Origin: Variovorax paradoxus
Lineage (GTDB): Bacteria; Pseudomonadota; Gammaproteobacteria; Burkholderiales; Burkholderiaceae_C
Assembly: GCF_030811855.1 (NCBI RefSeq)
Contig: NZ_JAUSRN010000001.1
Location: forward strand, 868,001-932,000
DNA length: 64,000 nucleotides
Reading direction: 5' to 3'
Below the pieces are notes generated by a model. The model saw only the letters and a list, made by a program, of their open reading frames with translations, was not told the origin of the DNA and did no database searches. The translations under genes were made by a program, and so were the position numbers. Of this stretch, positions 1 through 8,318 are shown in pieces; the first letter of the stretch is position 1, and each line of letters begins with the position of its first letter.

Positions 1-3000
1 GCGCGAAGCGCGCCGGTCCCCCCACGGCCCAGCCGCTGCCGCCCGACGGGTCGAGGTCTCGACGGCAGCGCGTGAGCCCGTCGTCCAGATCGAGGGTGAC
101 GTTGATCTCCCAATGGCCGCTCGCGCCGCGCTCTACCTGCAGCACGGCGAAGCCTTGGCCGGTGCCCACTGCTGCCGTGGCCATGGTGGCATTGAAGGCG
201 CCGGGCGCGGCGCCGAGTTCGACTTCGCCGTCGAGCCAGAACGCGTCGGGGCGTGCATTGACGAAGGTCCACGGCGCATACAGGCCCGAGGACACGACGG
301 AGATCACCTCCACCGGTCCGTCCGCCGCCTGCAGCCAGAGGCTCGATACGCTCGACATGTGCCGGTCGCCCGACAGCACGATCACGTGCCGTGCAGCGGT
401 GTCGCGCAGCAGCTCGAGCAGCGCGCGCTGTGAGGCCGGGTATCCGCTCCAGTCGTCCATGCCCAGGCGCTCTGCCGGGTTGCCGAAGGCGGCGGCGCGC
501 GGCATGGGGAACAGCGCAACCGGCGACACGATGAACTTGGGCAGTTCGGCGGGTGCGGCCTCCAGCCACTTCTTCAGATCGCCCATGCCAGCCTCGGCGC
601 GGATCGCAGCGCGGTCTAGCGGCGTGGCATGCGTGTCCGTGCGCAGCGCCCGCCGCTGGCGCGTGCTGCGCGTATCGAGCATGTAGAACGGAAAGCCGGC
701 CGGCGAAATGCGGTAGTCGAAGGGGCGTCCGCCCGGACGCGGACCGATGCCCTTGACCAGCTTGTGCTGCTGCGCGAAGTAGGCGTCGAGCGCGGCGCGC
801 ACGGCGGGCGCTACATAGGGATCGGGACTGGGCTCCCAGTCGTCCATCACCTCGTGGTCGTCGAGCAGCGGATAGGTCGGCAGCGAGGCCATCACCTGCC
901 GCAGTGCCTCCAGCCTGAAGGTGAGCGCATAGGCCTGGCCGACATCGTCGCCGCCCGCCGGGACGAAGAGTCCCGCGGTCTGATCGACATACACCTGGTC
1001 GCCGGCCAGCACCAGCAGCTGCGGCTTGTGCGGCGGCGCGAGCACCTCGAGCCGCTGCGCGAGCCGCCGGTACGAGGCCTGTGCGGGCACTCGGTCGACC
1101 AGGCCCGGCACGTACTGGCAACTGGCCAGCGCGAAGCACAGCGAATCCTGGGCAGGCTCGCCCTCGCGCTGCACGGCGCGGATCCACGCCGGGTCGAGTC
1201 GCACCACGGCGCGCTCGCGCTGCGCATCGGTGGCCGATTCCAGCGTCGCCATCACCTGTTTGCGGATGGGCTCGATGGGTTCGTCCTGCGGCTCTGCGAA
1301 GAGGCCAGGCGCGAGCCGGCGGCCCAGCACGTCGATGGGGCCGCGCGCCATGGGCAGGTCGTCGTGCGCCGTCAGCACCGCAAAGCCTTGGTAGTCGGCG
1401 AGTCGTTCGTCGAAGAGGTCGATCTCCAGCGCCTCCTGCAGCAGCTTTTCGCGCGTGATCGGAAGCGCCACCATCCATTCGAAGTCGAAGCACCAGCGCC
1501 CATCGCGGCGCCACGCAGGCACGAAGACCGCGGCGCTCGCGGAGACGTGCGCGGGCGGCGGGCGCAGCGCCAGCCGGCAATGCAGCCGGCCCGCGTTGCC
1601 CGCCACACGGCTCGCATGGCCGAGCCAAGGGCCGGTCCACGGCAGGCGGGCCACCCAGTCGGGCGATTCGGGCTCGCCAGGACCTGGCTTCTTATCGAAC
1701 GCCTCGAGGAACCGCGCGATGTGCGGGAACACGTCGGTGCAGGCGTTCTCGCCGATCAGCGTGTCCTGGTGGCCGTAGGCACGCAGCACCAGCAATTGAT
1801 GCGGCGTGCCTTCGCCAAGGAACAGGTCGCTGCCGACCGGGTCCGACGGATCCCGCAGCTCGGGTGGCTCCCGCGAGAGGCCGCCGTCCTTGCCGAACAC
1901 GCGCTTGAGCAGCCAGAAGCTTTCGTACGAGCCGCGCCAGTCGAACACCGCGTTGCGTTGCCCATGCAGCATGAACACCGGAAAGCCGAAGCGCTCGCCG
2001 AGCTGCTCGAAGCCGACGGCGTGGCCCTGCCCGCCGGCGTCGGTCAGCACCTCCTCGCGGGCGTAGCTGCCGACCTGGGCCAAGCCCCGCAGCTTCACGA
2101 AACCATAGATCGAATCGAGCGCATCGAGCGTGTCCTTGCCGATGTTGTGCAGCCGCATGGTCTGGCCGAAGATGGCATCCGCCCGGTGCCGCACGGCCGC
2201 GAAACCCGGCGCCTTGCGCAGGCGCTCGGCCTCGCCGTCGTCGTCAGGGTAGGGAAAGGTCGCCAGCAGGCCGTCGACGAGCAGCCGCTTCATGGGCGTG
2301 AGCGCGGGCCGCGTGTCGAACTCGTCGGTGCCGATGAACTGCTGCAAATAGCCCGCCACATAGCCGCGGAAGCGGTTGAAGGCCGTGGCGCGCAGCAACG
2401 GCCCCACCTGCGACAGCACCACCGCGCCGATGGACGCATGCAGGCTCGGGGAGCGCAGCACCGCGACGCTGAACATGGCAGCGCCGATGCAGTGCGCCAC
2501 CACGTCGACCTGGACCGGCGCTGCGTCGTCGGGTGTTGAATACGCCGCCTGCACGGTGCGCAAGGCGTCTGGAATGTCGGCCTCGGCCACTTCGTCGAAC
2601 GACCAGTAGGCGCGCGGCCGGCCAGCGAAGCCGATGCTGGTGCGCAGCTCGAGCACCCAGACCTCGCGCCCGGCCTCGAGCAGGCTCTGCACCAGGTTGC
2701 CGGGAATGCTCTTGTGCGCGAAGGTGGAGCCGCTCGCACCATAACCGTGGATCAGCATCACGGGCCGCGTGCCCGCGCGGCGCACCGGCGGGCGGTAGCG
2801 CGACAGCAGCCGCGGCGGCGCGCTGCCCGGTCCGGCCGCGGTGACAAGGGCAACCCGTTCGGGCCACACGCCGAGCACCTCGCCGGGCAGACGCTCCAAG
2901 TCGTTCTGCGGCGAATCGGGCGGCGGCACGAAATGCAATAGGTGAACCTGCAGCACGATGCGCAGCACCCACAGCGCCAGCTCGGCCAGGTCGCCAAGCT

Positions 3001-5578
3001 GGTTGGGCATGTCCTGCTGGTGCTCGACGCGCAGCAGCGGCTGCAACTGCTCGACGAAGTACGAAGGGTCAAGCACCATCCGGCCCAGCGGCTTGGCTTC
3101 ATCGAGGCCGATCTGTTGCAGTTCGCCCTCGCTCAGCTGCCGCCACGGGTTGCCGCCTTCGACGAACGCGATGCGCTTGGTGAGCCGCAGCCGGTCGCCC
3201 ACTTTCAGCGGCGCCCCTTGTTCGACCCGTTCCACGGTCCAGTCGTATTCGATGAGCCGCACCTGACCGAGATGGGAGCACAGCGCCATCAGGTCGGCCA
3301 TGGGCGGGCCTTCGAAGTCCGGGGTCTCCTCGCCATCATCACCGCTGAGGTCCGCCGTGGAGACACGCGCAGACAGCAGCACGTCCGCCAGCACTTCCGC
3401 CAGCGCCAGCAGCTTCTTGCGCGCCAGCCTGTGGCTGCGCAGGATGCGCTCGATGCTGTCGCTCTTCTCGCGCACCAGCATCGATGCGGCGCCGCTGCAA
3501 TGTGCGATGGGCGCATCGTCGCCCTTGCCGAAGCGCAGCACCACGAGCGGCTGCGCCAACGCGCGCGGCGCCCCGCGCAGGGCCGGCACGTCGATGGGCT
3601 CGAACTCGACCTCGGCGCTGAGCGCGAAGTCCTGGCCGTCGATGTGCACGCGGCCCGTCATGCGCTCACGCAGCGAGACGCGCGTGGGCGCTGGCGCGCG
3701 GGGACGGGTCAGGTCGCGGCGCAACGGGCGCTCCGACGCGGGCGGCGGCGGCGACCCGGCCAGCGCGAGGCCCCAGTCCTCGGCCAGCACCGGCACCGCG
3801 CGCTCGGCCAGCGCCGCGATGGTGAGCGAAGGGTTGATGCCGAGCGACACCGGCACGATCGAGCCGTCGAGCACCGCCAGGCCCGGCAACAGCGGCGGCT
3901 CTCCTGCGGCGCAGTTGTAGACGCGGCCCCAGCTGTCGACCACGCCGCGCTCGGGTCCATCGGCCATGCGGCAGCCACCCAACGGATGCACCGTCAGCAC
4001 GGAGCCCGCCGGATGCAGGGCCGCGAGGCTCTGGAACGGCGGCAGCGGGCTCCACAGCGGGTTGGGCAATACGCGGCCCCCGAGACCGCCCTCGCCGTCG
4101 TGGGCCGCGTGCAGCGCACGCATCTGCGCCGCAAACACCGGCAGGGCTGCGACCTTGTCCCACGTGACGCGGACCTGTGCATCGGCCAGCACCTTGTCGC
4201 TGCCGCCGCAGCCGACCAGTTCGATGCTGCCGGCGGCGCCGTCGTCGCCCATCATTCCGTAGACCGGCGTGCGGCGCAGCATGTCGTCGTCGACGGTGAG
4301 CGGATCGCGTACTTCGTCGGGCGCGTGCAGGTCGAGGTCCATGTGCGCGAGCGCCTGCAGCGCGTCGGTGGTGGTCACCACTTCGGCCAGCAGGCGGCGC
4401 AGCGGCGCGGGAATGGCGAACTCCTCGATCACCAGCGGGCGCTGGCCCTTCTTCGCGCGGGTGCGCAACAGGCCGGTGATGGTCGGCCCGATGCCCCGCG
4501 TGGCGGGCGCGTCGCCTTCAGGTGCAGAGGACAGTGCTTCGCGATGCTGGCCGGCCGCCACCGCGATCATGTCGCCGTTGGTCGAGAAGCCCTCGCCCAG
4601 CGCTTGCGAGAGGCACAGGCCGGGGCCCTCGGAGCGCTTGAGCAGCTCGGTGGAACCCAGCGTGCCGGCCGCCACCACCACCCGCCGCGCGCGCACCACG
4701 TAGGGCCGGGCGTTGTCCGTGCGGGCCTTGCGCCGGTCGGTGAAGAAGAACTCGACCGCATAGCCGGCCCCGTCCGGCAGGGCCGCGATGCGGTACGCGG
4801 TGCCGCCGGTGAACAGCCGTGCGCCGCGCGCATGCGCCAGCGCCAGGTAGTTGGTGTCCAGCGATTTCTTGGCCCGGTGGTTGCAGCCGCTCACGCAGTC
4901 GCCGCAGCGCAGGCACCGGTGCATCGCCACCTGGGCCGGCGTGCGGGTGCCGTCAGCGAAGGCGATGGCGACGTGGGCCTTGCCACCCGATGCCGCATGC
5001 ATGCGCGTGCCGGCCTTCAGCAGCGAGTTGAGTTTGGAGACGCTCTCGGGAATCTGCTCCAGCGCCAGCATGGCCTCGGCCTTGTCATAGCCCTCTGCCA
5101 GCGCGGCAAGGTCGACGCCCGTGGGCCAGGCGCCGCCTTCGAAGGCGTCGGGCGTGGCGCGTTCCATCACCGCCGCATTGATGAGCGACCCGCCGCCCAG
5201 CCCGTTGCCCAGCAGCGCGTTCACGTCCCCGCCCAAGCGCAGATCGAACAGTCCCGAGGCGTTGCCGCGCGGGGGCCGGCCGTCCTGCATGCTGAAGCGC
5301 ACGTGCCCCGGCAGCTCGGCGAAGGTGGCAGGAAATTCGCCCGGCAGGTATTCGCTGCCGCGTTCCAGCAGATAGACCTTGATCGGCAACGCGCCGGGTG
5401 CGATGCCGGGCGCAGTGTCCAAAGAGAACGCGCCCGCCAGCCGCGCCGCGGCCACCGCACCGCCATAGCCGCTGCCGATGACCAGCACGTCGCAGTGCAG
5501 CGCGTCGGGCGGCGCCGCGAGGATCTCGCGCACCAACACTTCAGCGCCTTCGGAGAGCAGACGGTCGCCGTCGTTCAT
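1..5578 (-). CDS. Giant three-module protein: GMC oxidoreductase + alpha/beta hydrolase + PhoD-like phosphatase (3' end beyond window)
   Basis: One uninterrupted minus-strand frame of 1859 codons starts at ATG 5576-5578 and leaves the window at base 1 without a stop. Residues 35-40 read GSGYGG, the FAD-binding fold of GMC/cholesterol-oxidase-like enzymes. A CxxCxxCxxxC cluster lies at Cys222, 225, 228 and 232, and the GMC C-terminal signature (SLGINPSLTIAALAERA) is near residue 600. From about residue 930 an alpha/beta hydrolase begins: MLIHGYG at 941, nucleophile elbow AHCIGA with Cys1030 in place of the usual Ser, and a YGH histidine near 1280. From about 1480 a PhoD-type metallophosphatase follows: GDQVYVD near 1525, DDHEVMDDW around 1578 and SGDRHMS around 1741. 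I checked the frame at 5578, 4924, 2758, 1972, 847 and 358; all agree. The gene lies 31 bp below the hybrid kinase gene, so the kinase/regulator pair may control it. The substrate (sterol-like or another alcohol or ester) is unknown. Confidence 0.88.
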   Translation of the reverse strand, partial: MNDGDRLLSEGAEVLVREILAAPPDALHCDVLVIGSGYGGAVAAARLAGAFSLDTAPGIAPGALPIKVYLLERGSEYLPGEFPATFAELPGHVRFSMQDGRPPRGNASGLFDLRLGGDVNALLGNGLGGGSLINAAVMERATPDAFEGGAWPTGVDLAALAEGYDKAEAMLALEQIPESVSKLNSLLKAGTRMHAASGGKAHVAIAFADGTRTPAQVAMHRCLRCGDCVSGCNHRAKKSLDTNYLALAHARGARLFTGGTAYRIAALPDGAGYAVEFFFTDRRKARTDNARPYVVRARRVVVAAGTLGSTELLKRSEGPGLCLSQALGEGFSTNGDMIAVAAGQHREALSSAPEGDAPATRGIGPTITGLLRTRAKKGQRPLVIEEFAIPAPLRRLLAEVVTTTDALQALAHMDLDLHAPDEVRDPLTVDDDMLRRTPVYGMMGDDGAAGSIELVGCGGSDKVLADAQVRVTWDKVAALPVFAAQMRALHAAHDGEGGLGGRVLPNPLWSPLPPFQSLAALHPAGSVLTVHPLGGCRMADGPERGVVDSWGRVYNCAAGEPPLLPGLAVLDGSIVPVSLGINPSLTIAALAERAVPVLAEDWGLALAGSPPPPASERPLRRDLTRPRAPAPTRVSLRERMTGRVHIDGQDFALSAEVEFEPIDVPALRGAPRALAQPLVVLRFGKGDDAPIAHCSGAASMLVREKSDSIERILRSHRLARKKLLALAEVLADVLLSARVSTADLSGDDGEETPDFEGPPMADLMALCSHLGQVRLIEYDWTVERVEQGAPLKVGDRLRLTKRIAFVEGGNPWRQLSEGELQQIGLDEAKPLGRMVLDPSYFVEQLQPLLRVEHQQDMPNQLGDLAELALWVLRIVLQVHLLHFVPPPDSPQNDLERLPGEVLGVWPERVALVTAAGPGSAPPRLLSRYRPPVRRAGTRPVMLIHGYGASGSTFAHKSIPGNLVQSLLEAGREVWVLELRTSIGFAGRPRAYWSFDEVAEADIPDALRTVQAAYSTPDDAAPVQVDVVAHCIGAAMFSVAVLRSPSLHASIGAVVLSQVGPLLRATAFNRFRGYVAGYLQQFIGTDEFDTRPALTPMKRLLVDGLLATFPYPDDDGEAERLRKAPGFAAVRHRADAIFGQTMRLHNIGKDTLDALDSIYGFVKLRGLAQVGSYAREEVLTDAGGQGHAVGFEQLGERFGFPVFMLHGQRNAVFDWRGSYESFWLLKRVFGKDGGLSREPPELRDPSDPVGSDLFLGEGTPHQLLVLRAYGHQDTLIGENACTDVFPHIARFLEAFDKKPGPGEPESPDWVARLPWTGPWLGHASRVAGNAGRLHCRLALRPPPAHVSASAAVFVPAWRRDGRWCFDFEWMVALPITREKLLQEALEIDLFDERLADYQGFAVLTAHDDLPMARGPIDVLGRRLAPGLFAEPQDEPIEPIRKQVMATLESATDAQRERAVVRLDPAWIRAVQREGEPAQDSLCFALASCQYVPGLVDRVPAQASYRRLAQRLEVLAPPHKPQLLVLAGDQVYVDQTAGLFVPAGGDDVGQAYALTFRLEALRQVMASLPTYPLLDDHEVMDDWEPSPDPYVAPAVRAALDAYFAQQHKLVKGIGPRPGGRPFDYRISPAGFPFYMLDTRSTRQRRALRTDTHATPLDRAAIRAEAGMGDLKKWLEAAPAELPKFIVSPVALFPMPRAAAFGNPAERLGMDDWSGYPASQRALLELLRDTAARHVIVLSGDRHMSSVSSLWLQAADGPVEVISVVSSGLYAPWTFVNARPDAFWLDGEVELGAAPGAFNATMATAAVGTGQGFAVLQVERGASGHWEINVTLDLDDGLTRCRRDLDPSGGSGWAVGGPARFA

Positions 5579-5609
5579 GTTCGACTACTCGCGCAATGGC
5601 TCGCGAAAT

Positions 5610-7379
5610 TCAGGGACCTTCGATGGCCGCGGCCAGCGCGCGGCCGAGCCCCCGGTCGTCGACGGGCTTGCGCAGCAGTGGCAGCGCCTGCCGCCGCGCA
5701 GCCTCGACCACGGCGGGATCGGTATCGGCCGTGACCATGACGATCGGCAATGCAGGCTCTGCGGAACGACGCGCGCGCAGGCGCTCGGCGGCATCGAAGC
5801 CCGAGACGCCACCGCCGAGCCGGCAGTCGACCACCACCGCATCGGGCTCGCCGACCTGCCCCAGCGCCTCGTCGAGCGTGGCGGCCGACAGCACGCGGCA
5901 GCCCATCGCGCCCAGCGCATTGAGGTAGGCACCGCGCACCATCGGATCGTCCTCCAGCACCAGCACGCAGCGCCCGGCCAGGCTCCACGGCGCAGTTGCG
6001 CCCTCACCTTCGGAACCGTCGGCGCCAAGGGGCGCGGCGCGCGGCAGCCGCAGGCGGAAGCAGGCGCCCGCGCCGAGGCTGGACTCGAGTTCGACTGGCA
6101 CGCCCAGCAGCTCGGCCATGCGCCGCACGATGCCCAGGCCCAGGCCATGCCCCGCGGCGGGCGCTGCGCCGGCGCCCTGCGCCTGGAGCTGCACCAGGTC
6201 CTCGAACACGAGGCGGTGGTTCTCGGGCGCGATGCCGGGGCCGCTGTCCTGCACGGTCAGCTCGACTTCGTCCTTCGACGCGTCGGGCGCTTCCCGCGAG
6301 CGGATCCGCACCTCGACCTGCCCGCCCGCGGGCGAGAACTTGATCGCGTTGTCCACGAGGTTGGCCAGCATGCGCCGCAGCAGATCGGGATCGGTGCGTA
6401 CCTCCAGGCCGATCGGGCAGTCCGCGCGCAGTCCGACGCCGCGCGCCGACGCCGCGGCGCCGAAGCTGGCCATCACGGCCGTCAGCAGCCGGTCGATCCG
6501 CACGCGCTGAGGCTGGGCCACCACCACGCCGGCGTCGAGCTTCGACACGTCGAGCAGGGCGTCGAGCATGGCGCGCAACTGCTCCAGGCTGCTGTCCACC
6601 ACCTCGACGATCGCGCGCGCATCGGGCGCCATCGCCACGTGGCGCAGCGCGCCCACGTTGAGCGCCATGGCTTGCAACGGCTGGCGCAGGTCGTGGCTGG
6701 CGCCGGCCAGGAAGCGGCTCTTGTCGTTGTTGGCGCGCACCGCCTGGTCGCGGGCGATGGCCAGCTGCGCGCGCTCGAACTCCAGCGAAGTGGCCAGCGC
6801 CTGGTTCTCGGCGCGGATGCCGAACGATTCCTCGAAGGTCTCGAGGTTGCGCCGGGCAAAGCGCGTCTGCACGCCGAAGAACATCAGCACCAGCGCGCCC
6901 ACGCCCCAGCCGAGCCAGCCGCCCGCCGCCAGCCACATGACGGCCGTGGGCGCGAAGAGCAGCGCCGCGTAGGCCAGGAAAGCAGGCATCACGGTGGCGC
7001 TGGTGGACACAGCGCCCGCACCCCACGACACCAGGATCATCGTGAGGACCGCATCGAGCGTCGGGTCCAGGCGAGCCATGAAGAGCGCCGCGGAGCCGTT
7101 GCAGGCGCCGATCAGCACGTTCCAGTACACAGTGGCGCGCAGCCGCTCGGCGATCGGGCGGGCGCGGTCGGCGGCCATGCGCGCGAGCGCGGCGGCGCGC
7201 CACTCGCGGCTGGCGATCACCGCCGCGAACCAGGCGAGCACCCACGGCGCGGGGACGTCGCGCCAGACGATGGCGGCCACCACGACAGCGGTAAGCAGGA
7301 TCTGCCAGCGCAAGCCCACGGCCTGCTCGGCGACCACCTGCAGGCGGCGCTCGTCCAATTCATCAGACGCGGCCGGCAT
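5610..7379 (-). CDS. Hybrid sensor histidine kinase with C-terminal receiver domain
   Basis: 589 residues from ATG 7379, one base after the stop of the response regulator gene; a longer start overlapping that gene is less likely. The N-terminal 170 residues hold about five or six hydrophobic segments and no large periplasmic loop. The dimerisation/phosphoacceptor segment is GASHDLRQPLQAM (His about 229), a form common in kinases partnered with NarL/LuxR regulators. An HATPase follows with NLVDNAIKFS, DSGPGIA and GHGLGLGIVRRM. The C-terminal receiver starts CVLVLEDDPMVR, with the phosphoacceptor Asp in VVVDCRL and the conserved Lys in LLRKPV. Phosphate probably passes to the adjacent regulator. 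The signal sensed is not evident; a membrane-embedded or cytoplasmic cue is implied by the topology. Confidence 0.9.
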   Translation of the reverse strand: MPAASDELDERRLQVVAEQAVGLRWQILLTAVVVAAIVWRDVPAPWVLAWFAAVIASREWRAAALARMAADRARPIAERLRATVYWNVLIGACNGSAALFMARLDPTLDAVLTMILVSWGAGAVSTSATVMPAFLAYAALLFAPTAVMWLAAGGWLGWGVGALVLMFFGVQTRFARRNLETFEESFGIRAENQALATSLEFERAQLAIARDQAVRANNDKSRFLAGASHDLRQPLQAMALNVGALRHVAMAPDARAIVEVVDSSLEQLRAMLDALLDVSKLDAGVVVAQPQRVRIDRLLTAVMASFGAAASARGVGLRADCPIGLEVRTDPDLLRRMLANLVDNAIKFSPAGGQVEVRIRSREAPDASKDEVELTVQDSGPGIAPENHRLVFEDLVQLQAQGAGAAPAAGHGLGLGIVRRMAELLGVPVELESSLGAGACFRLRLPRAAPLGADGSEGEGATAPWSLAGRCVLVLEDDPMVRGAYLNALGAMGCRVLSAATLDEALGQVGEPDAVVVDCRLGGGVSGFDAAERLRARRSAEPALPIVMVTADTDPAVVEAARRQALPLLRKPVDDRGLGRALAAAIEGP

Positions 7380-7380
7380 G

Positions 7381-8064
7381 CTAGGCGGCCTCGAGCGCCC
7401 AGGCCGCCTGCGCGTCGAAGACGCGGCACATGGCATCGGTGCGGTTGCGCGCGCCCAGCGCCCGGTAGACCATCGACAGGTGCACCTTCACGGTGCCCTC
7501 GGCAATCTGCAGCTGGCGCGCGATCAGCTTGACCGGCATGCCGCGCATCGCCAGAGCCAGCACCTGGCGCTGGCGCGGCGACAGCTCCACGCGCAGGAAG
7601 CCGGCAAGGTCTTCGCGCGGCAGCTCGTCGGGCTCGCGCGCGCGGGTCACGTCGTCGGCCAGCACGAACTCGGCCGGAAGGTAGATGCGGTGGCGCAGCA
7701 CCACGCGCAGGGCGGCCTCCATGTCCTCGAGCCGGTACGACTTGGGAATGAAGCCGGCCGCGCCGGCCTCGATGACCTCGCGCACGCGCTGCGGCGAGCT
7801 TTCGGCCGATTGCATGCACACGGGCGTGGCCTCGAAGTGCGCCTTCACGGCTTTGAGCGCGGCCACACCGGAGAGCTGGGGCAGGTGGTAGTCGAGCAGC
7901 AGCAGGTCGACGCCGGCGGGGTCCAGCTGGCAGGCCTGCTCGGCATCCCGCACGGCCTCGAAGTGGAAGGGGCGGCCGGGTTCGATCTCGGCGGCCATGC
8001 GCTCCAGCAGGAGGCGCGTGCCGTTCCAGACGATCTCATGGTCATCGACCAGCAGAACCTTCAT
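7381..8064 (-). CDS. NarL/LuxR-family two-component response regulator
   Basis: 227 residues. The receiver begins MKVLLVDDHEIVWNG, the acceptor Asp lies in DLLLLDYHLP, and the Lys lies in FIPKSY. The C-terminal LuxR helix-turn-helix runs LSPRQRQVLALAMRG to GTVKVHLSMVYRALG (about residues 150-210). It is first in a minus-strand unit with the hybrid kinase (1 bp gap) and the giant GMC/hydrolase/PhoD gene (31 bp further), so it is the obvious candidate regulator of that protein. Its upstream region carries repeated GGCCTAG elements that could be its own operator. Family assignment is secure; the target genes are inferred. Confidence 0.92.
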   Translation of the reverse strand: MKVLLVDDHEIVWNGTRLLLERMAAEIEPGRPFHFEAVRDAEQACQLDPAGVDLLLLDYHLPQLSGVAALKAVKAHFEATPVCMQSAESSPQRVREVIEAGAAGFIPKSYRLEDMEAALRVVLRHRIYLPAEFVLADDVTRAREPDELPREDLAGFLRVELSPRQRQVLALAMRGMPVKLIARQLQIAEGTVKVHLSMVYRALGARNRTDAMCRVFDAQAAWALEAA

Positions 8065-8154
8065 ACAGGCCTCTCGTCTACGGTGACCCTCCCCGTCCGC
8101 ACGCAGGTTAGCGCAAAGCCCCCCAATAAGCGAGCGCCCGCACTCTACACCAAA

Positions 8155-8231
8155 GGCCTAGTCGGATGGCCATGCCGCACTGCGCCGCGGGACTAGGCCG
8201 CAGCCTGGATCGCGGGCAGCCGGCGGCCTAG
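8155..8231. promoter_or_regulatory. Candidate operator: GGCCTAGTC inverted repeat plus third copy
   Basis: In the 254-bp gap between the divergent regulator and phospholipase-D genes, GGCCTAGTC at 8155-8163 faces GACTAGGCC at 8191-8199, a perfect 9-bp inverted repeat with a 27-bp spacer. GGCCTAG recurs at 8225-8231. Its position suits binding by the LuxR-type regulator encoded at 7381-8064. No clear -35/-10 pair was picked out in the rest of the gap. Confidence 0.4.
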
Positions 8232-8318
8232 CCGCTGCGTTCAATTGTTGCGGCGGGCGCGGCGCGGAAGACTGCCTGCATCGATTGCCACTTCGCATCC
8301 GATGCACCGAGGACCGCC

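Noticed and set aside
629..5734. Two very long plus-strand frames (636 and 930 codons) opposite the giant minus-strand gene
   Set aside because: Their translations are low-complexity His/Arg/Gln-rich strings typical of antisense reading of high-GC genes; the minus strand encodes recognisable GMC, hydrolase and PhoD motifs in one frame.
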